DNA from: Thermoplasmata archaeon
Lineage (GTDB): Archaea > Thermoplasmatota > Thermoplasmata > Thermoplasmatales > Thermoplasmataceae
Direction: 5' to 3'
DNA length: 13,487 nt
Assembly (NCBI GenBank): GCA_021819605.1
Contig: JAKAQT010000031.1
Coordinates: 1 to 13,487, forward strand
Position 1 is the first letter of the stretch; every line of letters begins with the position of its first letter. Below are positions 5,960-12,608 of this stretch, in pieces. The notes below the pieces were generated by a model, which saw only the letters and a list, made by a program, of their open reading frames with translations, made no database searches and was not told the origin of the DNA. Made by a program: the position numbers and the translations under genes.

Positions 5960-6736
5960 TTAGTCATGGAACCTGGAAAATATTCCTGCAACCCTGGCGA
6001 GCTGCTTCATCCCTTCATCAGGGCGGTGGATTCCGCTCCATTTTTCCTCATCCAGGATATCAGAAACAGTGAATACCGCTGCAGCCCTGAATCTCCTGGC
6101 CTTGCCAAGTGCAAACAGGGCGGAAGCCTCCATCTCCACTGTCAGGACACCCTTTGATCTGTACTCCCTGACTTCTTCAACGGTCTCAGCATAGGGGAAA
6201 TCAACTGTCCATGTGGGCCCGGTCATAAATTTCATGCCCGCACTTTTCATGCCATTTCGAAGATAATTAACAAGATCAGGGCTGGGATAGTCATAGAGCG
6301 CCGGAGGAAGTAAGTGATGGGACACACCCTCGTCCCTCACAGCTTTCCGGCAAAGGACAATGTCGTTTATGTTCATCTTCAGGGACAGGCCGCCGGCAAT
6401 TCCAAGAATGAGAAAGTTCCTTGCCCCCAGGCTGTGCAGCTCATCTGCAACGGTTGCAGTCATGGCGGCTCCTGCTCCAGGCATCATGAGATATAGTGAC
6501 CGTGCAGAATCTGAGTAGTTCCTTACACTCACTGCACTCTTTTCCCCATACGGTTCATTTATATGGGCCAGTCCAAGATCTTCGGCGATCATTTCTGCAA
6601 GGCCCTTGCTGTATACAAATATGACATTAGCAGGTGAGGAAGGCATTCCTGCAGTGAATTCTGATGCCGTAAAAAGAGGATGCTCTGCATGCTTCCTTGA
6701 GTACTTCGGAAATCTCCGGGGGCTTATTCTGGCCAT
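5960..6736 (-). CDS. Nucleoside phosphorylase (uridine phosphorylase-like)
   Basis: This 258-residue protein belongs to the PNP/UDP phosphorylase family, which splits nucleosides with phosphate into base and ribose-1-phosphate for salvage. Visible are GIAGGLS (112-118), RDEGVSHHLLPP (134-145), a WTVDFPYAET loop (176-185), VEMEASALFALG (200-211), which matches the MEMES-type ribose-binding helix, and D226 in VSD, the position of the catalytic aspartate. The pattern is nearer uridine phosphorylase-like members than purine or MTA enzymes, but the substrate is not certain. The first 20 residues are unusually basic. GGTGA (6741-6745) is 4 nt before the ATG and the PRC-barrel stop is 13 nt upstream, so it is probably translated from a shared mRNA. 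It is tail to tail with aRF1, with 2 nt between stops. Confidence 0.85.
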   Translation of the reverse strand: MARISPRRFPKYSRKHAEHPLFTASEFTAGMPSSPANVIFVYSKGLAEMIAEDLGLAHINEPYGEKSAVSVRNYSDSARSLYLMMPGAGAAMTATVADELHSLGARNFLILGIAGGLSLKMNINDIVLCRKAVRDEGVSHHLLPPALYDYPSPDLVNYLRNGMKSAGMKFMTGPTWTVDFPYAETVEEVREYRSKGVLTVEMEASALFALGKARRFRAAAVFTVSDILDEEKWSGIHRPDEGMKQLARVAGIFSRFHD

Positions 6737-6749
6737 GAATTCACCGAAA

Positions 6750-7022
6750 TCAGGAGGAAGTCCTCATCCTCTGTCCGCTGGCTATGTCCACAACAAAGAC
6801 GTCCTTGAAGGACTTCATGGATTTTAACGGGATCATGTATCTTCCTTCCTTGTCCAGGGAGAAATCACCGTATCTGCTGGCGCCCGATGGCTTCACAAGA
6901 ACACTTTTTATTATGCCGGTCTCTGTGTCAACGATGATGTTGTCCACTGTGCCGATAAGCTCCCCCTCAACGGTCATAACTGACTTCTTAATAAGATCGG
7001 AGGAAAATTTGCGCATGGACAT
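6750..7022 (-). CDS. Small PRC-barrel domain protein
   Basis: This 90-residue protein is essentially one PRC-barrel beta domain. RKFSSDLIKKSV at 4-15, EGELIGTVDNIIVDTETGII at 19-38 and SVLVKP give the typical strand-turn pattern; the C-terminus (YMIPLKSMKSF, VFVVDI) completes the barrel. The frame is open to an ATG at 7043, and 7034 is also possible. I prefer 7022: GGAAG is just upstream, and an A-run plus CTTAAG (7045-7058) lies about 27 nt before it as a leaderless promoter would. An ATG at 7043 has neither. PRC barrels bind RNA or proteins; small archaeal ones (the CdpB group) take part in cell division in haloarchaea. Whether that applies here is speculation. It is 3' of VAT and 5' of the phosphorylase on the same strand. 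Confidence 0.85.
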   Translation of the reverse strand: MSMRKFSSDLIKKSVMTVEGELIGTVDNIIVDTETGIIKSVLVKPSGASRYGDFSLDKEGRYMIPLKSMKSFKDVFVVDIASGQRMRTSS

Positions 7023-7072
7023 ATGCTCTTCCATGTCAATCATGCTTAAGTTTTTTTGTGCACGGAGGAGGA

Positions 7073-9310
7073 CTACTGGTAAAGTCCCTGTTCCTGCAGC
7101 TCCTTTCTCTTTTCCCTGACGCTCTTGCCCATTGAATCTGCCAGATTCTGGTAGAACTTTATGACCTCTTCGTCAACGGATGGCCTTATGATCTTAAGAG
7201 CGCTCAAAAAGTGCTTCTGTGCAACCTCAGTTGCATCCGTGTTTTCCCTGTAGGCGACCATTCCCGCTTCCCTGCAGAGATTCTCAAGATCTGCGCCCAC
7301 GTAGCCATCTGTCTTCTGAGCAATTTCCTTCAGGTTGACATCCTTTGCAAGTGGCATTTCCTTGGTATGGACCTGCAGTATCTTCAGCCTGGATTCTGCG
7401 TCAGGCGGAGGGATATATATGATCTTGTCAAACCTGCCAGCCCTCAGCAGTCCCGGATCAATTATGTCCGGCCTGTTCGTGGCTGCAAGCACAACGACAC
7501 CCTGGAGCACCTCTATGCCGTCAAGGGAGGTGAGAAGCTGGTTGACAATCCTCTCCGTGACACCGGAATCCCCATATGAACCCCTTCTGGGAGCTATGGA
7601 ATCGATCTCATCCAGGAATACTATGGTTGGGGCAACCTGCTTGGCTTTCTTGAAAATCTCCCGTACAGCCTTCTCGCTCTCCCCAACCCATTTGCTTAAC
7701 ACTTCAGGGCCCTTGACCGATATGAAGTTTGCATTGCTCTCATTAGCAACAGCCTTGGCGAGCAGGGTCTTTCCAACTCCCGGAGGCCCGTAGAGGAGAA
7801 ATCCCTTTGCAGCCCTTATTCCAAGCCTCTTGAAGACCTCAGGCTTTGAAAGTGGAAGCTCCACAGTTTCCCTGAGCTCAGATTTCACGCTATCCAGGCC
7901 GCCTATATCTGCCCAGGTCACATTGGGGACCTCGACGGTCACTTCTCTCAGGCTGCTTGGTTCAATGGCCTTAAGCGCTTCCCTGAAATCGTCGTCTTTC
8001 ACCTGCATTTTTTCAAGTATCTCCGTGGGGATTGGCTTATCCAGGTCGATCTCTGGCAGGTACCTGCGAAGGGCAATCATTGCCGATTCCCTGGCAAGGG
8101 CAGCAAGATCAGCCCCCACAAACCCATAGGTCAGGTTTGCAATCTCGTCAAGGAACTGGTTCTTGCGATCCTCATCCATTCCCAGGGGCATTCCCCTGGT
8201 GTGGATGGAAAGTATTTCCTTCCTTCCTTTCTTGTCCGGTACTCCTATATTTATCTCTCGGTCAAATCTGCCGGGCCTTCTCAGTGCAGGATCAACTGCA
8301 TCAATCCTGTTTGTTGCTCCAATAACTATGACATGTCCACGTTCCTTCATGCCGTCCATCAGGGTGAGAAGCTGGGCTACGACCCTTCTTTCAACTTCTC
8401 CCTGGACTTCTTCCCTCTTGGGTGCGATGGAATCAATCTCATCTATGAATATGATGGAAGGTTCAGATTCTTCTGCCTTGGTGAATATCTCCCTGAGCTT
8501 CTGTTCGCTCTGCCCGTAATATTTGCTCATTATCTCTGGTCCGTTAATGGAGAAGAAATTGGCTCCAGCTTCATTTGCCACGGCCCTGGCAATGAGAGTT
8601 TTGCCTGTTCCCGGCGGCCCATGCAGCAAGACTCCCTTTGGGGGGTGAATTCCCAGCCTTTCAAAGAGCTCAGGATGCTTCAGGGGAAGCTCTATTATTT
8701 CCCTGACTCTTGATAGCTGATCCGACAGGCCTCCAATATCCTCATAACTTATTCTTGAAACATCCTCCAGAACCTCGGATGCAGGCTCTTCTCTGATTTC
8801 AATTTTGGTGTCCTCGCCGACCTCAACCGGCACCTTTGAGGGCTGGGATTTGATGACCTTGAAAAGCAGGCCGGAGTGCCCCGCAAGGGTCAGTCCCGGC
8901 ACACTTATGTTGTCGCCTTCAAGCATCGGCCTTCTTATGAGGGCTTTCTGCACGAATTCATTTATGCCTTCTCCGAATTTCAGCCGCTGATCTTTCCTGA
9001 TGATTGGCGCAAGAGTAATTCTCTTCCCCTCCTCCGTGCGCACCTTCCTTACCTTGACCTTATCGCCTATTGACGCACCACAGTTGTTCCTCATCACGCT
9101 GTCAATTCGCACAATGCCCTTGTTTTCATCCTCAGGTCTTGCCCTGTAAACTCTTCCAACCGTTTTCTTGTCTTTCTCGATTTCTACAACGTCACCAATC
9201 TCTGCACCGAGGGCCACCCTGGATTCTTCGTCCAATCGTACCCTTGACATTCCTGGATCTGTTGAATTTGCCTCGGCAACCCTCAGTATGATGCCGTCAC
9301 TGTAAGCCAT
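7073..9310 (-). CDS. vat: VAT (VCP-like AAA+ unfoldase, CDC48/p97 homologue)
   Basis: This hexameric ATPase unfolds proteins and passes them to the 20S proteasome. Residues 1-185 form the N domain (double-psi barrel, then a second barrel). D1 has Walker A GPPGTGKT at 231-238, pore loop KYYG at 263-266, Walker B IIFIDE at 286-291 and RRPGRFD with arginine fingers at 344-350. D2 has GPPGVGKT at 508-515, pore loop KWVG at 540-543, IVFLDE at 563-568 and RAGRFD at 623-628. The C-terminus is LYQ, a hydrophobic-Tyr-X motif that opens the proteasome gate. With the ATG at 9310 the protein is 745 residues, the length of T. acidophilum VAT, and the N-terminus GIILRVAEANSTDPG matches it. A TATA box 26 nt upstream (9331-9336) supports this start over the longer frame to 9358. 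Confidence 0.98.
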   Translation of the reverse strand: MAYSDGIILRVAEANSTDPGMSRVRLDEESRVALGAEIGDVVEIEKDKKTVGRVYRARPEDENKGIVRIDSVMRNNCGASIGDKVKVRKVRTEEGKRITLAPIIRKDQRLKFGEGINEFVQKALIRRPMLEGDNISVPGLTLAGHSGLLFKVIKSQPSKVPVEVGEDTKIEIREEPASEVLEDVSRISYEDIGGLSDQLSRVREIIELPLKHPELFERLGIHPPKGVLLHGPPGTGKTLIARAVANEAGANFFSINGPEIMSKYYGQSEQKLREIFTKAEESEPSIIFIDEIDSIAPKREEVQGEVERRVVAQLLTLMDGMKERGHVIVIGATNRIDAVDPALRRPGRFDREINIGVPDKKGRKEILSIHTRGMPLGMDEDRKNQFLDEIANLTYGFVGADLAALARESAMIALRRYLPEIDLDKPIPTEILEKMQVKDDDFREALKAIEPSSLREVTVEVPNVTWADIGGLDSVKSELRETVELPLSKPEVFKRLGIRAAKGFLLYGPPGVGKTLLAKAVANESNANFISVKGPEVLSKWVGESEKAVREIFKKAKQVAPTIVFLDEIDSIAPRRGSYGDSGVTERIVNQLLTSLDGIEVLQGVVVLAATNRPDIIDPGLLRAGRFDKIIYIPPPDAESRLKILQVHTKEMPLAKDVNLKEIAQKTDGYVGADLENLCREAGMVAYRENTDATEVAQKHFLSALKIIRPSVDEEVIKFYQNLADSMGKSVREKRKELQEQGLYQ

Positions 9311-9330
9311 GACCCCGTATTCCGTCAACA

Positions 9331-9336
9331 GTATAA
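9331..9336 (-). promoter_or_regulatory. TATA box of VAT
   Basis: TTATAC on the minus strand begins 26 nt before the VAT ATG at 9310. No SD precedes that ATG, so a leaderless transcript is likely. The element lies within the 57 nt after the sulfurtransferase stop, so VAT need not depend on read-through. Confidence 0.5.
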
Positions 9337-9367
9337 GAAAATTCCCAAAGCCACTCAATGCAGTTAT

Positions 9368-10231
9368 TCAGGGTCTGCGGATACCTGTGGATTCCTCCTC
9401 TCCTGATGCGACAGGGTTTGTTCCGTAGCTGACCCAGTCGCTCCAGCTACCGGCATAGAGCCTCGGGGACCTGCCTGTCATGATGAGGCCAACAAAATTT
9501 ACGCAGGATGTGACCCCGGACCCACAGTAAACCACAGGTTCCCTGGCTATGCCGGCATAGATCCTTTCCAGATCAGCAGGCTCCCGGATTTTCCCCAGCC
9601 TTTCCTGTACCGCCGTGTATTCGATGTTTATTGCCCCTGGAATGTGCCCTGCTCTGGGATCAATGGGCTCAAATTCACCCAGATATCGAGGCCTGGCCCT
9701 TGAATCTATGATCTGCATGGAATCAAGATTTCTCCTTATTTGGTCCATGTCCGCAATTCTGGTCAGGAATTCGCCGGATGCAGGGAAAAATGTGCCATCA
9801 TCTCCTGGGACTCCGGGGACAGTGGAAAGCTGGTGGCCGCATTCTATCCACCCAGTTATTCCTCCGTCAAGGATTCTTGTGTTTTCATGCCCCATGCAGT
9901 TCATGAGGAACCACAGCCTTGATGCACCTGAAAGATCGTCATCATAACATATTACCATGGAATCGGAAGAGATGCCAAAATTCCTGAGTTTCAATGCAAG
10001 CATGTTGAAATCCGGAAGCGGGTGTCTGCCGCCATGCTCTGATCTGCTGCCAGCCAGATCAGCTTCCATGTCCAGCCTGAATGAACCGGGTATGTGGCCT
10101 TCCCGGTACCTCTCTATGGCTTTCTCCGGATTGCCAAGGTCATACCTGCAGTCAATCACAACGACGTTGCGGTCCCCAATATTTCCGTGAAGCCAGTCGG
10201 TTGTCACAAATATATCCCTGTACCCTGTCAT
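9368..10231 (-). CDS. Two-domain sulfurtransferase (rhodanese family)
   Basis: This 287-residue enzyme moves a sulfane sulfur from a thiol donor to an acceptor such as cyanide or a thiol. It has two rhodanese domains. The first (about 8-135) has HIPGSFRLDM at 46-55 but no active cysteine loop of the usual form. The second (about 160-275) has RARPRYLGEFEPIDPRAGHI at 178-197 and the active-site loop CGSGVTS at 236-242, with C236 as the sulfur carrier. CGSGVT is the form found in mercaptopyruvate sulfurtransferases; thiosulfate enzymes usually have CRKGVT. The ATG at 10231 gives family length and has a TATA box 26 nt upstream. A longer frame to 10717 runs antisense through the cysteine synthase gene and lacks likeness to any family. 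It is divergent from cysteine synthase, which suggests sulfur or cysteine metabolism. Confidence 0.9.
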   Translation of the reverse strand: MTGYRDIFVTTDWLHGNIGDRNVVVIDCRYDLGNPEKAIERYREGHIPGSFRLDMEADLAGSRSEHGGRHPLPDFNMLALKLRNFGISSDSMVICYDDDLSGASRLWFLMNCMGHENTRILDGGITGWIECGHQLSTVPGVPGDDGTFFPASGEFLTRIADMDQIRRNLDSMQIIDSRARPRYLGEFEPIDPRAGHIPGAINIEYTAVQERLGKIREPADLERIYAGIAREPVVYCGSGVTSCVNFVGLIMTGRSPRLYAGSWSDWVSYGTNPVASGEEESTGIRRP

Positions 10232-10253
10232 GTCATCATACATGAAATAATTG

Positions 10254-10260
10254 CTATAAA
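10254..10260 (-). promoter_or_regulatory. TATA box of the sulfurtransferase gene
   Basis: TTTATAG on the minus strand is centred 26 nt before the ATG at 10231. This spacing decides between that ATG and the one at 10243, which would be only 14 nt away. Confidence 0.55.
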
Positions 10261-10305
10261 TGCATGATGTAACACCATAATGATGCCTGCAGGAGAAATT
10301 GAAAA

Positions 10306-10314
10306 TGTAATATC
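10306..10314 (+). promoter_or_regulatory. TATA-like element of the cysteine synthase gene
   Basis: TGTAATATC, preceded by GAAAA as a possible TFB-recognition element, is centred about 25 nt before the ATG at 10335. No SD is visible. The match to a TATA box is only moderate. Confidence 0.4.
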
Positions 10315-10324
10315 TCAATAAACT

Positions 10325-10336
10325 ATGCACGTGCAT
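10325..10336. promoter_or_regulatory. 12-bp palindrome over the cysteine synthase start codon
   Basis: ATGCACGTGCAT is fully self-complementary, and its last two bases are the first two of the start codon. If the mRNA is leaderless, the transcription start falls inside the palindrome. It could be a repressor site, but a 12-bp palindrome can also occur by chance about three times in a window this size. Confidence 0.35.
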
Positions 10337-11267
10337 GAATTCGGAACCATTCCAGTCAATCACGGAAATGATAGGCAACACACCAATGATCAGGATCAGA
10401 AAGCTGCTGAAGCCCAGATCTGCGGACGTATATGCCAAACTGGAATGGTTCAATATCGGCGGGTCCGTCAAGGACAGGACCGCCCTTTCGCTAATAGAAA
10501 CTGCCGAAGCAGCAGGGGTACTGAGAAAGGGAAAGACCATTATCGAGGCAACATCGGGAAATACAGGAATAGCCCTGGCAATGCTGGGCGCAGCCAAGGG
10601 GTATGATGTGACAATAGTCATGTCCGAGGGGGCCAGCATGGAGCGCAGGAAGTTGATCTCAGCATATGGCGCCGATCTTGTTCTGACACCAGCCTCAAGG
10701 GGTACTGCCGGAGCCATAGAGCATAAGGAACGCTTAATCAGGGAAAATCCTGAGAGATTCGTTTCCCTTGACCAGTTTCATGATCCTGCCAACCCATACG
10801 TGCACTTCAACACGACAGCACGCGAAATCCTGCACCAGATGAACTGGAAGATTGATGCAATGGTCATGACAATAGGAACAGGTGGAACAAGCACAGGAAT
10901 TGCCCTTAGACTCAGGGAAGCACTCCCTTCCGTGAAAATCATAGGCGTAACACCAAAGCTAGGAGTCAGGATAGACGGCATAAGGAATCCTGCTGAACCT
11001 AACCCATCCCGAAATGTGCGCCTTGATCTCATGGATGAGGTCATTGAGATCGATGACATTCAGAAAGCAATGTGCTTCGAGACTGGCAGGAGGGCGGCAA
11101 GGGAAGAAGGCCTTCTGCTTGGCATGAGCTCTGCCTGCGCACTCCACGTTTCCCTGGATGTGGCAGCGAAGATGGGCAGGGGTAAGAACGTTGTTACTCT
11201 CTTTCCTGACAATGGATTGAAGTACCTCTCCACTGAACTGTTTGAAGACCTCGGACATGCGCCATGA
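10335..11267 (+). CDS. Cysteine synthase-family PLP enzyme
   Basis: This 310-residue cytoplasmic enzyme of the OAS sulfhydrylase / cystathionine beta-synthase fold II group probably makes cysteine from an activated serine and sulfide. The PLP lysine is K46 in GGSVKDR (42-48). TSGNTG at 73-78 binds the substrate carboxylate and GTGGTSTG at 181-188 holds the PLP phosphate. IGNTPMIRI (13-21) is the typical start and the length is that of CysK/CysM. There is no added CBS domain. Whether the acceptor is O-acetylserine, O-phosphoserine (known in some archaea) or homocysteine cannot be decided by eye. The ATG at 10335 has a TATA-like element 25 nt upstream and sits in a palindrome. Divergence from the sulfurtransferase suggests shared control. 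Confidence 0.9.
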   Translation: MNSEPFQSITEMIGNTPMIRIRKLLKPRSADVYAKLEWFNIGGSVKDRTALSLIETAEAAGVLRKGKTIIEATSGNTGIALAMLGAAKGYDVTIVMSEGASMERRKLISAYGADLVLTPASRGTAGAIEHKERLIRENPERFVSLDQFHDPANPYVHFNTTAREILHQMNWKIDAMVMTIGTGGTSTGIALRLREALPSVKIIGVTPKLGVRIDGIRNPAEPNPSRNVRLDLMDEVIEIDDIQKAMCFETGRRAAREEGLLLGMSSACALHVSLDVAAKMGRGKNVVTLFPDNGLKYLSTELFEDLGHAP

Positions 11268-11305
11268 TGAGATCTCCCCTGGCGTTTTCATTACATCAGG
11301 GAACA

Positions 11306-11317
11306 TTTATTATTTTT
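11306..11317 (+). promoter_or_regulatory. TATA-like element of the FAD oxidoreductase gene
   Basis: TTTATTATTTTT lies 17-28 nt before the GTG at 11334. The spacing suits a leaderless transcript that begins at or near that GTG. The T-rich end may also serve to terminate the cysteine synthase transcript. Confidence 0.5.
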
Positions 11318-11333
11318 CAGGCGCTTACCACTG

Positions 11334-12608
11334 GTGCCGCTCTCAAAATATGATGTTATTGTAGTAGGAGCCGGAATTGTAGGGTTGACTTCTGCGTATC
11401 ACATGAAGCTGGAAAATCCAGACCTGAAGATTCTTGTTGTTGATCGTGCCCCCGCATTTGCCCAGGGAAATACTGCAAAAAGCGCCGCAGGGTTCAGGGA
11501 CCTTTTCTCATCGGATGAGAATTTCAAACTTTCCTCCTCCACAATTTCACAGTACAGGAGCATACAGGAGTCCGGGAAATTTGACCTGGGGATGAATTTT
11601 GTGGGATACATGTTCCTGATGGGCCCCAATGATCCAAGGAAGAATCTATTGATGGAACTGAGTGATCGGACAAAAATTGAATTCATTGACAGGGATGAAC
11701 TTGCATCCTACCCGTATCTCTCCCTCAATCCCACAGGAGAATCTGCAGGCATAATGAATCTGCCCAGTATTGAAACTGCAGCCATTGGCAAGAATTGCGG
11801 AATAATAGAGCCGGAACTCATTGCACAGTTCTACTATGATGAGTGCGTCAGGATCGGCGTTGAATTCAGCTTTTCCACCGAGGTCTCATCATTCAGGCTC
11901 CAGCCTGTCAATCCTATTGATTTCCCCGGAGAGCCATTCCTCTGGCAGGACAAGACCCTCAGGACAATCGAAACGAACCGTGGGGACCTTACTGCCGACA
12001 TATTCATTGCAGCCACGGACACGTGGACAACATCACTTCTTGATCCCACCGGCATTGACAGCCATATCAGGCCAAAGAAAAGGCAGATATTCCAGACAGG
12101 GGGGAATGAGGTTGAGAAGGTCCTCTTCGGTTGGGAGAGAAACAGTGACGGAGTCCTGCCCTTCACTATTGTCCCGTCCCGTGGAGTATATATAAGGCCG
12201 GCACCAAGATACCGGTCACTCTGGCTTGGGGTTGCAGACGATTATAACAGGGATTTCTCATTCACTGAAAATCCTGAGGCCGAAAGAAGTTTCTATGATT
12301 ACAATTTATCACAGATCATCACTTCATATTTCCCATCCCTCATAGAACAGAAGGTCACCGGAATGTGGGCAGGCTATTATTCATACAATACCGTGGATAA
12401 GACGCCTTACATATTCCGGGACCTGAACATAATAGTGGCAACAGGCACCAGCGGTAGTGGCATACTGAAGGGAGATGCCATAGGGCGTGTGGTGTCAGCC
12501 CTCTATTCTGGGAAGGAAACTGCCAGGCTTCACGGAGGCCAGGAAATTAAGGTTGATTCTCTTGGGGTGCACAATCGCAGCGCGGCAAGTGAAAATCTGG
12601 TTCTCTAG
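11334..12608 (+). CDS. FAD-dependent oxidoreductase (DadA/glycine oxidase type)
   Basis: This 424-residue flavoprotein belongs to the D-amino-acid/glycine/sarcosine oxidase (DAO) family, which oxidises the C-N bond of amino acids or secondary amines. The FAD-binding Rossmann motif is VIVVGAGIVGLTSAYHM at 8-24 (G12, G14, G17), and D37 in VVD would bind the ribose. The conserved C-terminal FAD segment ATGTSGSGILKGDAIGRVVS is at about 369-388. No signal peptide or membrane segment is seen. Translation must begin at the GTG at 11334: the next start is M24, past the FAD motif. The substrate is unknown; proline dehydrogenase beta-type, sarcosine and D-amino acid enzymes look alike here. It lies 66 nt after cysteine synthase with its own promoter, and its TAG stop overlaps the stop of the HNH gene. 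Confidence 0.87.
   Translation: MPLSKYDVIVVGAGIVGLTSAYHMKLENPDLKILVVDRAPAFAQGNTAKSAAGFRDLFSSDENFKLSSSTISQYRSIQESGKFDLGMNFVGYMFLMGPNDPRKNLLMELSDRTKIEFIDRDELASYPYLSLNPTGESAGIMNLPSIETAAIGKNCGIIEPELIAQFYYDECVRIGVEFSFSTEVSSFRLQPVNPIDFPGEPFLWQDKTLRTIETNRGDLTADIFIAATDTWTTSLLDPTGIDSHIRPKKRQIFQTGGNEVEKVLFGWERNSDGVLPFTIVPSRGVYIRPAPRYRSLWLGVADDYNRDFSFTENPEAERSFYDYNLSQIITSYFPSLIEQKVTGMWAGYYSYNTVDKTPYIFRDLNIIVATGTSGSGILKGDAIGRVVSALYSGKETARLHGGQEIKVDSLGVHNRSAASENLVL

Noticed and set aside
7335..8713. Several plus-strand frames of 97-170 codons opposite VAT
   Set aside because: All lie antisense to a highly conserved gene, are rich in Ser and Leu as shadows often are, and lack start signals.
9311..9358. 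Upstream start of VAT at 9358
   Set aside because: It would add 16 residues not present in T. acidophilum VAT, and the promoter element at 9331-9336 lies within it.
10232..10717. Upstream extension of the sulfurtransferase frame to 449 residues
   Set aside because: It runs antisense through the cysteine synthase gene, has no likeness to a domain, and the TATA box at 10254-10260 fits the ATG at 10231.
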